From positions 21,439,969 through 21,503,968 of the forward strand of contig NC_064035.1 of assembly GCF_932526225.1 (NCBI RefSeq): a DNA stretch of 64,000 bases, written 5' to 3'. The translations under genes and the position numbers were made by a program. This document shows positions 39,917 through 48,500 of the stretch, piece by piece (the first letter of the stretch is position 1; each line of letters begins with the position of its first letter). The notes beneath the pieces are model-generated. The model saw only the letters and a program-made list of their open reading frames with translations, did not search any database and was not told the DNA's origin. The DNA comes from Nematostella vectensis. Its lineage: Eukaryota; Cnidaria; Anthozoa; Actiniaria; Edwardsiidae.

Positions 39917-39969
39917 ACGCTCATTTGAAAGCTTGTCACTTCTTCAGCAACCAAGTAGTTGCATCACAA

Positions 39970-40531
39970 ATGGAGGAGCCTCAAGGAAGTACTAGTGCTC
40001 AGCCTGCCGGAACGGCAAACGGGTCAGCGGAAGCTGCTGATGAGCATCATCAAAAAACTGCTTACGAACCTGCACGTACGCCTTCGACGTTAGTGGAGAG
40101 GATCACGAGCCCCCAACCACCCGCGACCCAACCTAAACACCCTGGACGAGTCGAAGCCGGAAGGCGCTTGGCAAAGTGGAACCGACTTAACAGAGCGAAG
40201 AAAAAAGCTGTGCAACACGTTGAGTCGCCGGTCGCTGGCGAGTCGCAGGGACGCGAGGGCTTGCGCGAGCACCGAAGATGCCGCCGCCGGGACGGCAAGC
40301 GCTGGCACGCCTTCGGCACACACACCAGTCCCGGGAAGCAACTCTGCTTGGTCGGCTAGCTCGGTTATCGGGGTCGCTGGTCTTCTAGTGTCATTGATCG
40401 GCCTCTACACACGTAGGCGGCAGCTAGCTGCCGCGTTAACTCGTACACCAGCTGTTAAACAGCGAGCTACCGATCCACTTGCTACCGAAGGTACCGACGA
40501 CGTGACCCGCCCGCAAATGCACAGCGTGTAG
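39970..40531 (+). pseudogene. Small basic protein with C-terminal membrane helix, frameshifted
   Basis: ATG 39970 opens a frame of 130 codons to 40359: a Pro/Ser/Thr-rich N-terminus, then a basic helix R-V-E-A-G-R-R-L-A-K-W-N-R-L. In the next frame (40220-40531) an Ala-rich linker leads to a membrane helix (V-I-G-V-A-G-L-L-V-S-L-I-G-L-Y) and a basic tail T-R-R-R. The basic text at the end of the first frame and the sensible membrane helix in the second suggest one protein with a frameshift around 40,230-40,280. The A-G-T-A mini-repeat occurs in each half (40001-40020 and 40279-40302). The function is unknown; a small virion membrane protein is plausible. Confidence 0.45.
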
Positions 40532-40565
40532 GCCACGTATTAGACTCGTGTTCACGTACACACAT

Positions 40566-40589
40566 CACGTGAAACGTACACACTACTCG
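40566..40589 (+). promoter_or_regulatory. CACGTGAAACGTACACAC upstream of a small gene
   Basis: TCACGTGAAACGTACACAC directly precedes ATG 40590 and nearly duplicates the text at 39322-39340. A CACGTG-centred site also lies in the divergent gap at 37342-37353. It is a candidate promoter element common to genes of the element. Confidence 0.4.
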
Positions 40590-40815
40590 ATGGCCTCCAT
40601 CGCAATTTTGGTTGGTGGCTCCGTCCTAAACCCGACTGCATTCGTTGGTGGCAACTACCTCGCAAAGTTCCTGTCGAACGATGAGAGCCCTGCCTAAGAG
40701 CGGGCTCCTTAGCTGTCCGACTACTACATCCCCAGCAAAACGCAGAAAAACGCCGAGTTGGCGTACATTGGCGCCGGCGCTCTCGCCATCGGCTACACAG
40801 CTAGCCGCTTGCTGT
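40590..40815 (+). pseudogene. Small two-membrane-helix protein, internally deleted
   Basis: ATG 40590 begins a hydrophobic Ala/Gly-rich helix (A-I-L-V-G-G-S-V-L-N) followed by F-V-G-G-N-Y-L-A, and the frame stops at 40695-40697. In another frame, just before the stop at 40813-40815, is a typical C-terminal block (S-D-Y-Y-I-P-S-K-T-Q-K-N-A-E-L) leading into a membrane helix (I-G-A-G-A-L-A-I-G-Y). The two ends look like the start and end of one small membrane protein with its middle lost and the frame shifted. Homologous-looking proteins that I recall from related elements are roughly 140 residues with a charged centre. The function is unknown. Confidence 0.45.
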
Positions 40816-40864
40816 GATGTAGCTGCCGTTCCGGAGCTGCATCTAGGCGGCCTTTTTCCATACT

Positions 40865-40900
40865 GCGCGTATACGTATACGTATAACTTATACGTATAAG
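40865..40900 (+). promoter_or_regulatory. TACG repeat and palindrome abutting a start codon
   Basis: CGTATACGTATACGTATAAC is followed by the perfect 14-bp palindrome CTTATACGTATAAG (40887-40900), which ends at the base before ATG 40901. A similar TACG run precedes the gene at 39369. Confidence 0.4.
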
Positions 40901-41182
40901 ATGATTGCAGACCAGTTGTGGAGTGCTATGCACGAGGTAGCAGCCGCTGCTAAGCGAGTGACACCGAAGGTGTCGTCGATGGGTGGGTTATGTAGCTTTG
41001 GTGACATTGCTAACCGAAGCCTTGAGTTGTGGCGCGCAGACAGGGAGTGCGTTAAGAGGTTCGCCAATGTCGTTCTCCGAGGGCCTACCGACCTCAGAAA
41101 GACCGCCTCGGCACTACCCGAGCAGACGGCAACCGCCTGTTGGAGACTGATACACCTGTTGCAGTACATTGCCGACACGTAA
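40901..41182 (+). CDS. Small protein of unknown function upstream of integrase
   Basis: An intact 93-codon ORF from ATG 40901. It is predicted helical and has a basic, Ala-rich N-terminal part (A-A-A-A-K-R-V-T-P-K-V) and a block reading R-S-L-E-L-W-R-A-D-R-E-C-V-K-R-F. No named domain is recognised. Its stop TAA (41180-41182) overlaps the integrase ATG (41182-41184) as TAATG, a tight arrangement that suggests co-expression. It is preceded by a palindrome that touches the start codon. Its intactness amid decayed neighbours is notable. It could be a cofactor of the integrase, or unrelated. Confidence 0.55.
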   Translation: MIADQLWSAMHEVAAAAKRVTPKVSSMGGLCSFGDIANRSLELWRADRECVKRFANVVLRGPTDLRKTASALPEQTATACWRLIHLLQYIADT

Positions 41183-42113
41183 TGGCGGCGAAGCGCATGC
41201 CCGACGAAGAACTCGATGCGTTCCTTCGTCCTATATACTACGCCAGAGGTGGCTTCCAGGAAGTGACCGCTCTGCATGTCAAACTTCCCAAGGGCTCAGC
41301 CTCCATAGATCGAGTGCGCAAGTGGGTAAGCTCGCAGCCCGTCGGGGGCTACACACAGACACCCCCTCCTCCGACTACCTACGCCCACTTCTCGGAGCAG
41401 ATACCAAACCGTATCCACCAGTCGGACCTGCTATTCTTGCCAACCGACCGCGGGTACAAGTATGCCCTGACTGTTGTTGACGTTGCTTCGCGATATAAAG
41501 CCGCCCGCCCACTGAGGACTAAGAGCGCGGCCGTCGTCTCCCGCGAACTTGCTGACATCTATGCAGAGGGACCTCTCACATGGCCTAAAGTCCTGATGGT
41601 TGATGACGGCACGGAGTTCAAGGGTGCTACGACAAAGCTCCTAACAGACCACGGGGTGGAGGTCCGACGGGCTGAGCCAGGGCACCACAGGAGCCAAGTT
41701 TTCGCCGAGTCTTTCCATGGCTGGCTGGCACAGCGCCTATTTCGGGCGCAGTACTCGAAGGAGCTTGCATCCGGCGGGACAAACCGCGAATGGGTTACTG
41801 CTTTGCCAATCGTCATCTCGGACATAAACGAAACGAAGACTCACATGACTGACTTTGCGCCTAAAGACGCCATAAAGCTGAGGCGCGTGCCTCTCAAAGC
41901 CGAAAAGCCCCCCTTACAGGTCGGAACGGAGGTGTACATCGCCGTAAACGAGGAAGACCTCCAGGACAAGGGCCGACGGCGAGCGAGGGACCCGTGGTGG
42001 CATACCCAATACTAAAGAGGGTTATGGAGGCCGGACAGCCAGTGTTGTATTACACGGCGTACTCTAAGCACGGCTTCACGCGTTCGCAGTTGCGTAGCTT
42101 CACGCTAGCGTGA
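41182..42113 (+). pseudogene. Retroviral-type (rve) integrase of Polinton class, C-terminal frameshift
   Basis: This protein would insert the linear element DNA into the host genome. From ATG 41182 the main frame is 277 codons. The DDE catalytic triad is visible: Asp in H-Q-S-D-L-L-F-L (residue 82), Asp in M-V-D-D-G-T-E-F (141/142), and Glu in V-F-A-E-S-F-H-G (176), with D-to-E spacing of about 34 as in rve integrases. The end of the frame has a chromo-like R-R-R-A-R-D-P-W-W segment. Just after it the normal continuation (Y-P-I-L-K-R-V then P-V-L-Y-Y) is found in the next frame and runs to TGA 42111-42113. A single frameshift near 42,000 therefore costs the C-terminal tail. No zinc-binding N-terminal motif is seen. 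It ends base-to-base with the convergent minus-strand gene. A TTG-started longer version from 41140 is less likely. Confidence 0.8.
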
Positions 42114-42629
42114 TTAGCGCTTGTGCCTTCTATTGCAGCTAAGGCACGTGAGTCTGACATTCCACATGTAGTGACCCTGACTGTCGTCCAGCCGGTCGAT
42201 ACTGAAGCATTGGGGATGGCTCTTGGTGTTACCCTGAAGCAGAAGCTGAGTGCCACAGACCGTGCACTTCTTTTCCGCGTCAGCAATCATGCCGAGTACG
42301 TGGTCTACCGTCAGAACGTGGTGCGGTCCCGTGTACTTTGTGCGACCCTTTTGCCTGTCGTCTATAGCGTATCGCTTGATTCGCGCTATAATGAGCTCTT
42401 CACTGGGCGTAGCCTGCAGTCCTGCGGGAACCAAGGCACCGGGGGTGTTATCGGGGGGGATCAAGCGGACTATCTGGACGGCGCGCCGCACGCGGGAGAT
42501 ACAGCATTCGTGATCCAGCCCTCTAAGCTGTGGTCCATGATAAACAGACGTCTTGGAGTCTGGATAGTCTTGCCCTGCACCCGGTGGACTGTCCCCCAGC
42601 CCGCGTATTTCCAACACACTACCTGACAC
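42114..42629 (-). pseudogene. HNH nuclease domain with helicase motif VI remnant
   Basis: A minus-strand frame of 171 codons. Around residues 44-58 is I-S-R-V-R-R-A-V-Q-I-V-R-L, which fits the last motif of an SF1 helicase. From about residue 80 there is a complete HNH-type zinc nuclease: C-T-V-C-G (122-126), S-I-D-R-L-D (143-148), G-H-Y-M-W-N (152-157) and T-C-L-S-C-N (161-166). It ends at TAA 42114-42116, directly against the integrase stop. The helicase text before it continues in a neighbouring frame, so this is the C-terminal part of a larger decayed protein rather than a free gene. HNH domains occur in homing and packaging nucleases. The role here is unknown. Confidence 0.65.
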
Positions 42630-42880
42630 AGCTGCGTGGCGAGATACCCTAGGATGGCGCGTAGCACTTTAGTCTGTACCTTACAACACTCGTCAATGAT
42701 GTTTACTTCTGCGAGACGGTCGAGTTTGTGCCCCAGCTCGGAAGGTCTCCACTCCTCTATCGGCTTCTCCGCTGGTATGCAGAGGTAGTGGTGGTAGGTT
42801 TGAGCTTCATCTTTGCAGAGGTTGCGGCCACTAGATCGCACGGCAGACTCGGCGCAGTGCTTGGCTCCTTGGTCAAGCTT
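42470..42880 (-). pseudogene. SF1 helicase remnant, internally deleted
   Basis: In this minus-strand frame a block E-K-P-I-E-E-W (near 42,790) is followed by L-G-H-K-L-D-R-L-A-E, a Walker-B-like N-I-I-D-E-C-C, then T-Q-L-C-Q-V-V-C, and without a gap a motif-V-like T-V-H-R-V-Q-G-K-T-I and F-I-M-D-H-S-L-E-G-W. In SF1 helicases a substantial stretch separates motif III from motif V, so an internal deletion is likely. Walker A is not seen and should lie further upstream, where the polymerase-type frame sits. The frame then shifts into the HNH-bearing frame. The assignment is from motifs only. Confidence 0.5.
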
Positions 42881-43706
42881 CCCCCGACTTCTTCGGACCC
42901 CAAGCCGCTTCGGGTCGCCACTCGTACCCAGGCTTCTTGTGGCGCCACTCTCCATACCTCGGATTTCGCTCCACGAGCGTTACACCACTGGGCACCGCCT
43001 TTGCGTATATGGCATCTGTGCACACTCGGAGGACGTCTTCGCGAGAGATCCGCCTCAACATGCGTCGCAACGCTATGTTTGTGTACGCCAAGACGAAGGC
43101 CTTGATATGGTACCATTGTGAGCGTCGGACACCGTCTTTGTATTGGATCAGATGAGCCCCCTCGGCATGCTCGAAGTTAAGTAAGTGGACGGTGCCCGCA
43201 AGGTTTGTCAGATACGCGGCTTCTTCACGGTCGCGGACTACGATCGAGGACTCGTCGCCATGGCGAGCGCACTTGCCTACGAAACGGACAGCGAGATCTC
43301 GACCCTCAGGGTACTGCGATTCTTCGCCGCCGGGGCGGCACGCGGTGGAGTGGGGGAACTTGATGGAGCCCTTTTTTCCGACGTTATACAACACCTCCCT
43401 CGCCGTGGCCATGACGAGGTCACCCAAGTCTAACAGGTCCTTGAGCTCTGGCGTGGTGATCCAGCCCTCGTTTTGTTCCAAGTGCTGCCTTACCCTCCCG
43501 GAAGTGTAGGGGTGGCAGGCCTCAGAAAAATCCCACTCGGTCAGCTGAATGGCCCCGGTTAGTTGAAGAACCTCGCTCAATGGCCGTCCCACAACATCCG
43601 CGATACGATACACGTTCGTAGGGAAGCCGTATTTCCGTACCAAATCAATGGCGTCCGAGGAGCCGCCGGAGAGACTGTCCTCGCATCCTAGGTACGCCGC
43701 ACGCAT
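42873..43706 (-). pseudogene. DNA polymerase B C-terminal part (5'-truncated, divergent motif C)
   Basis: A 277-codon minus-strand frame. About residues 141-162 (R-F-V-G-K-C ... V-V-R-D) resemble the region after PolB motif B. Residues 196-219 (S-Q-W-Y-H-I-K-A-F-V-L-A-Y) match the helix that precedes motif C in protein-primed B-family polymerases. Motif C itself reads C-T-D-A-I-Y (229-234, about 43,022-43,005) in place of the usual D-T-D-S, so the first catalytic Asp is Cys. The exonuclease and motif A parts are missing or unrecognisable. Upstream text in another frame to about 43,790 may be more of it. Polintons replicate with such a polymerase. Here it is followed by helicase and HNH text, suggesting one large fused replication protein. 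Confidence 0.55.
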
Positions 43707-43866
43707 GTCGATGTGCGCATGAGGCTGTAACGCTGGTCAGGGCTAACAATCTCAAGCACCGGTGGCAACACTGCGTTTCGCGTAACGCCTTCTCTAGCCT
43801 TCCGAAACGGATACCCGGATGGATCTCTGAGAAGGGGGAAAATTGCCGTAGATAAATCCTTAAAAT

Positions 43867-44631
43867 TCTCTCTGTTTTAGTACCCATCCGAAAGCTAAAT
43901 CCAAGTTTCTGTTACGAACAATGTTTTTTTTCTTATTAGCTAGCGTTTTATTTTCAAGGATAATCGTTTTCTGATTAAAAAATCAGTGAGATGAAATTTC
44001 GTAGGGTGATGAAAGTCGTTCGTGAGGTTTAGCAAGCGATCGAAGGTCCAGCGATCACTATTGGAAGTCAAAATAAACACGAATTTGGATCGAAGCGAGA
44101 ACTCAGTATCTTTATAAGAGGTGTAACCGAATATTCAATGCTGACAAGAATAATATCATTGGTAAGACTTTTAATGCAAGGTTTATTTATTGCATAGGTA
44201 AACACAACTTGACGTATGTCATTTTCTCCGTTCGAGTATTGCTTTTTCTATCTCTCTCTTATCTCCTCTTCATCTCGGATATTTTTGCTACTGGTAGCCT
44301 CTGCTTATTCCTAGTCAAATCAAAGAGACACCAACTTGGCAGAATAGCTGGCAAAGTAAGACATATTTTGTTTAGTAGAGGAAAGTGTAATTTATTTGTT
44401 CAGCCACGCAAAGATCCAAAGCGCTAAAAACAAATAGACGCTTATTTCATCAAGAAATAAAAGATTTCTCAGGGGGTTTGAGTCATAACAAACAGTAAGA
44501 TTAACTAGAGTGATTCTCTTCCCAATCTTCGTCACCCGATACTCTCGTATAATGGACGTCTCTGATTGGCTATTTTGAAAAATAGTACACAGGCTTCCCT
44601 TCTTGCGAATTACCGTGACGCTCCTCCTTTA
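43867..44631. other. AT-rich stretch without recognisable gene
   Basis: Base composition drops sharply in GC after about 43,860, marking the likely right edge of the element. Only short frames are present (longest 44209-44427, plus, hydrophobic, unsupported). No RNA gene was recognised. Confidence 0.6.
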
Positions 44632-44921
44632 ATTTATAAATTGTAACTCTGTAAAAGATAAATATTGACAAAAAATAGCTTTCGACATGTGTCTCAAAAC
44701 ACTGTGAAAATCACAATGAACGTAAATCAATCACATCGAAAAGAAAAAAAAGTTAAAAGGACATTTTTATGTACTCGCGGCATCTTGGATCTGTTTATCT
44801 TTTATTCTGTATCCTGTATATACCTTTGATGCACACAATAAAATAACTAGAAAACTAGATTTTCATTCTCGAGTTGGCTCACAGAGCCTTTGATTATGCT
44901 TTGATTTTAAGGGCTGAGGGC
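44632..44921. repeat. Diverged remnant of the 2.2-kb macrosatellite unit
   Basis: From AATTTATAAATTGTAACTC to the GGGCTGAGGGCTGA near 44,918, the sequence follows the unit segment found at, for example, 22,555-22,845. It has a single copy of the 136-bp internal element, as in the variant units. Array-derived DNA therefore lies on both sides of the Polinton-like element. Confidence 0.85.
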
Positions 44922-44937
44922 TGAATGTATTTTTTAC

Positions 44938-45243
44938 CCCCGTGGTATGGTGGAATGTGTTGTTTACGCACGTAGTATGGTGGAATGTATTGTTTACCCA
45001 CGTGGTATGGTGGAATGTATTGTTTACCCACGTGGTATGGTGGAATGTGTTGTTTACGCACGTGGTATGGTGGAATGTGTTGTTTACGCACGTGGTATAG
45101 TGGAAAGTATTGTTTACCCACGTGGTATGGTGGAATGTGTTGCTTACCCACGTGGTATGTTGAAATGTATTGCTGACCCACGTAGTATGGTGGAATGTAT
45201 TGTTTACCCACGTGGTATGGTGGAATGTGTTGCTTACCCACGT
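44938..45243. repeat. 30-bp minisatellite, about ten copies
   Basis: The unit is approximately CGTGGTATGGTGGAATGTAT plus TGTTTACCCA, with a period of 30. Because 30 is a multiple of three, open frames appear on both strands (44947-45270 plus, 44894-45274 minus). They are not supported as genes. It lies in or near the intron upstream of the exon at 45366. Confidence 0.93.
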
Positions 45244-45365
45244 ACGAAACTGTCCGCATCCATCCGTTAGCCATCTTTGCCTGCTAATTATTCAGTCTTT
45301 TATTTCCATCAGCTGTTTCCGTGTATCTCTTTTTGACTGCATTGCATTTTTGTTCTAGCTTGCAG

Positions 45366-45502
45366 TGTTGTCGGAGGAACGGCTCGCATTTGGTAACGTG
45401 CCCCTATACAGTGCTTCCAGACAAGTCTTCTTCATCTCGAATTCCTCATCGGATCACGCCGTTTCGTTCAGATGGATGTTAGAGGGAACACCAGCAGATC
45501 AG
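45366..45502 (+). CDS. Ciliary gene, first exon in the window
   Basis: The acceptor is TTGCAG just before 45366 and the donor is CAG|GTACCC. It starts with two bases that complete a codon from an upstream exon and ends in phase 0. It encodes [12 protein letters not shown] and V-S-F-R-W-M-L-E, the first strands of an ASH domain. Confidence 0.75.
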
Positions 45503-48500
45503 GTACCCTTCACTTACCCCAGGCACGAAACCCAAACACCTGCTCACCCCACATCTGCACAGCTTTACCCCTTGGCCATCCCAAAGCCACACAGTTTCAC
45601 CCCTTAGTCACCCAACATGCAAACAGCTCCACCCCTTAGTCACCCAACAGGCACACAGCTTCACCCCTTGGTCACCCAACAGGCGCACAGCTTCACCCCT
45701 CGGTCACCCAACAGGCGCACAGCTTCACCCCTTAGTCACCCTACAGGTCTACAGCTTCACCCCTTAGTCACCCAACAGGCGCACAGCTTCACCCCTTGGT
45801 CACCCAACAGGCGCACAGCTTCACCCCTTGGTCACCCAACAGGCGCACAGCTTCACCCCTTGGTCACCCAACAGGCGCACAGCTTCACCCCTTAGTCACC
45901 CAACAGGCGCACAGCTTCACCCCTTGGTCACCCAACAGGCAAACAGCTTCACCCCCTAGTCACCCTACAGGCAAACAGCTTCACCCCTTGGTCACCCAAC
46001 AGGCGCACAGCTTCACCCCTTGGTCACCCAACAGGCGCACAGCTTCACCCCTTGGTCACCCAACAGGCAAACAGCTTCACCCCCTAGTCACCCTACAGGC
46101 AAACAGCTTCACCCCTTGGTCACCCAACAGGCGCACAGCTTCGCCCCTTGGTCACCCAACAGGCAAACAGCTTCACCCCTTGGTCACCCAACATGCAAAC
46201 AGCTTCACCCCTTGGTCACCCAACATGCAAACAGCTTCACCCCTTGGTCACCCTACAGGCAAACAGCTTCACCCCTTGGTCACCTTACAGTCACACAGCT
46301 TCACCCCTTAGTCAACCAACAGGCAAACAGCTTCACCCCTTGGTCACCCTACAGGCAAACAGCTTTACCCATTGGCCATCCCACAGCCACACAGTTTCAC
46401 CCCTTGGTCACCCAACAGGCAAACAGCTTCACCCCTTGGTCACCCTACAGGCAAACAGCTTCACCCCTTAGTCACCCTACAGTCACACAGCTTTACCCCT
46501 TGGTCACCCTACAGGCAAACAGCTTCACCCCTTGGTCACCCTACAGGCAAACAGCTTTACCCATTGGCCATCCCACAGCCACACAGTTTCACCCCTTGGT
46601 CACCCAACAGGCAAACAGCTTAACCCCCTTAGTCACCCTACAGGCAATCAGCTTCACCCCTTCGTCACCCTACAGGCACACAGCTTCACCCCTTAGTCAC
46701 ACTACAGGCACACAGCTTCACCCCTTAGTCACCCAACAGGCAAACAGCTTCACCCCTTAGTCACCGTACAGGCAAACATCTTCACCCCTTGGTCACCCAA
46801 CAGGTCTACAGCTTCACCCCTTAGTCACCCTACAGGCAAACAGCTTTGCCCCTTAGTCACCCTACAGGCACACAGCTTCACGACTTAGTCACCCTACAGG
46901 CACACAGGTTCACCCCTTAGTCACCCTACAGGCAAACAGCTTCGAACCTTAGTCACCCTACAGGCACACAGCTTCACCCCTTAGTCACCCTACAGGCACA
47001 CAGCTTCACCCCTTAGTCAGCCTACAGGCACACAACTTCACCCCTTAGTCACCCTACAGGTCTACAGCTTCACCCCTTAGTCACCCTACAGGTCTACAGC
47101 TTCACCCCTTGGTCACCCTACAGGCAAACAGCTTCACCCCTTAGTCACCCTACAGTCACACAGCTTTACCCCTTGGTCACCCTACAGGCAAACAGCTTCA
47201 CTCCTTGGTCACCCTACAGGCAAACAGCTTTACCCATAGGCCATCCCACAGCCACACAGTTTCACCCCTTGGTCACCCAACAGGCAAACAGCTTCACCCC
47301 CTTAGTCACCCTACAGGCAATCAGCTTCACCCCTTAGTCACCCTACAGGCACACAGCTTCACCCCTTAGTCACACTACAGGCACACAGCTTCGCCCCTTA
47401 GTCACCCTACAGGTTCACCCCTTAGTCACCCTACAAGCACAGCTTCACCCCTTGGTCACCCTACAGGCACACAGCTTCACCCCTTAGTCACCCTACAGGC
47501 ACACAGCTTCATCCCTTAGTCACCCTACAGGCAAACATCTTCACCCCTTGGTCACCCAACAGGTCTACAGGTTCACCCCTTAGTCACCCAACAGGTCTAC
47601 AGGTTCACCCCTTAGTCACCCTACAGGCACGCAGCTTCACCCCCTAATCACCCAACAGGCACACAGCTTTACCCCTTGGTCACCCAACAGGCGCACAGCT
47701 TCACCCCTTAGTCACCCTACAGGCACACAGCTTCGCCCCTTAGTCACCCTACAGGCACACAGCTTCACCCCTTAGTCACCCTACAGGCACACAGCTTCAC
47801 CCCTTAGTCACCCTACAGGCACACAGCTTCACCCCTTAGTCAGCCTACAGGCACGCAGCTTCGCCCCTTAGTCACCCTACAGGCACACAGCTTCACCCCT
47901 TAGTCACCCTACAGGCACACAGCTTCACCCCTTAGTCACCCTACAGGCACACAGCTTCACCCCTTAGTCACCCTACAGGTCTACAACTTTACCCCTTAGT
48001 CACCCTACAGGCACACAGCTTTACCCCTTGGTCACCCAACAGGCGCACAGCTTCACCCCTTGGTCACCCAACAGGCGCACAGCTTCACCCCTTAGTCACC
48101 CTACAGGCACACAGCTTCGCCCCTTAGTCACCCTACAGGCACACAGCTTCACCCCTTAGTCACCCTACAGGCACACAGCTTCACCCCTTAGTCACCCTAC
48201 AGGCACACAGCTTCGCCCCTTAGTCACCCTACAGGCACACAGCTTCACCCCTTAGTCATCCTACAGTCACACAGCTTCACCCCTTAGTCACCCTACAGGC
48301 ACACAGCTTCACCCCTTAGTCACCCTACAGGCACACAGCTTCGCCCCTTAGTCACCCTACAGGCACACAGCTTCACCCCTAAGTCACCCTACAGGCACAC
48401 AGCTTCACCCCTTAGTCACCCTACAGGCACACAGCTTCACCCCTTAGTCACCCTACAGGTCTACAACTTCACCCCTTAGTCACCCTACAGGCACACAGCT

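Larger units (their letters stand above)
35181..40466. repeat. Two-copy palindromic word ACCAGCTGTTAAACAGCGAG
   Basis: The identical 20-mer occurs at 35181-35200 and 40447-40466. Its centre GCTGTT-A-AACAGC is a 6-bp-arm palindrome. Both copies lie inside ORF text of the Polinton-like element, on different genes. This entry spans from one copy to the other. Confidence 0.8.
36251..40838. repeat. Dispersed hairpin mini-repeat CCGGRACGGCA, six copies
   Basis: A word of about 20 bp with inverted-repeat arms (TGCCG-GAA-CGGCA or GCCG-CCGGGA-CGGC) lies at 36251-36272, 39433-39450, 39799-39820, 40001-40020 and 40279-40302 on the plus strand, and at about 40817-40838 in reverse orientation. The five plus copies lie in ORF segments and all read Ala-Gly-Thr-Ala. 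Weaker look-alikes occur at 38364-38380 and 43326-43342. Confidence 0.75.
32974..43866. mobile_element. Polinton/Maverick-like (adintovirus-type) element, decayed
   Basis: This GC-rich block of about 10.9 kb sits between two pieces of macrosatellite-derived sequence. Its gene content is that of animal Polintons: a packaging ATPase, a capsid-type protein, a retroviral-type integrase, a DNA polymerase B remnant, and small membrane and structural proteins. Several ORFs are intact (35338-36363, 36348-37289, 38656-39258, 40901-41182) and others are frameshifted or internally deleted. Ends are uncertain. The words GCGTTTCGCGTA (33006-33017 and 43773-43784) and CGTAGATAAA (33014-33023 and 43847-43856) occur near both edges, but no long terminal inverted repeat is visible by eye. 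It is probably a non-mobile remnant. Confidence 0.8.

Noticed and set aside
42123-42626. Plus-strand 167-codon ORF opposite the HNH domain
   Set aside because: The minus strand carries a complete HNH zinc-binding pattern; the plus frame shows no family features.
44894-45274. Open frames over the 30-bp minisatellite on both strands
   Set aside because: A period divisible by three keeps frames open automatically. No start context, splice support or family.
45617-46760. Long ORFs over the 32-bp minisatellite (up to 246 codons)
   Set aside because: They lie within the intron between two phase-compatible exons and consist only of repeat units read in shifting frames.
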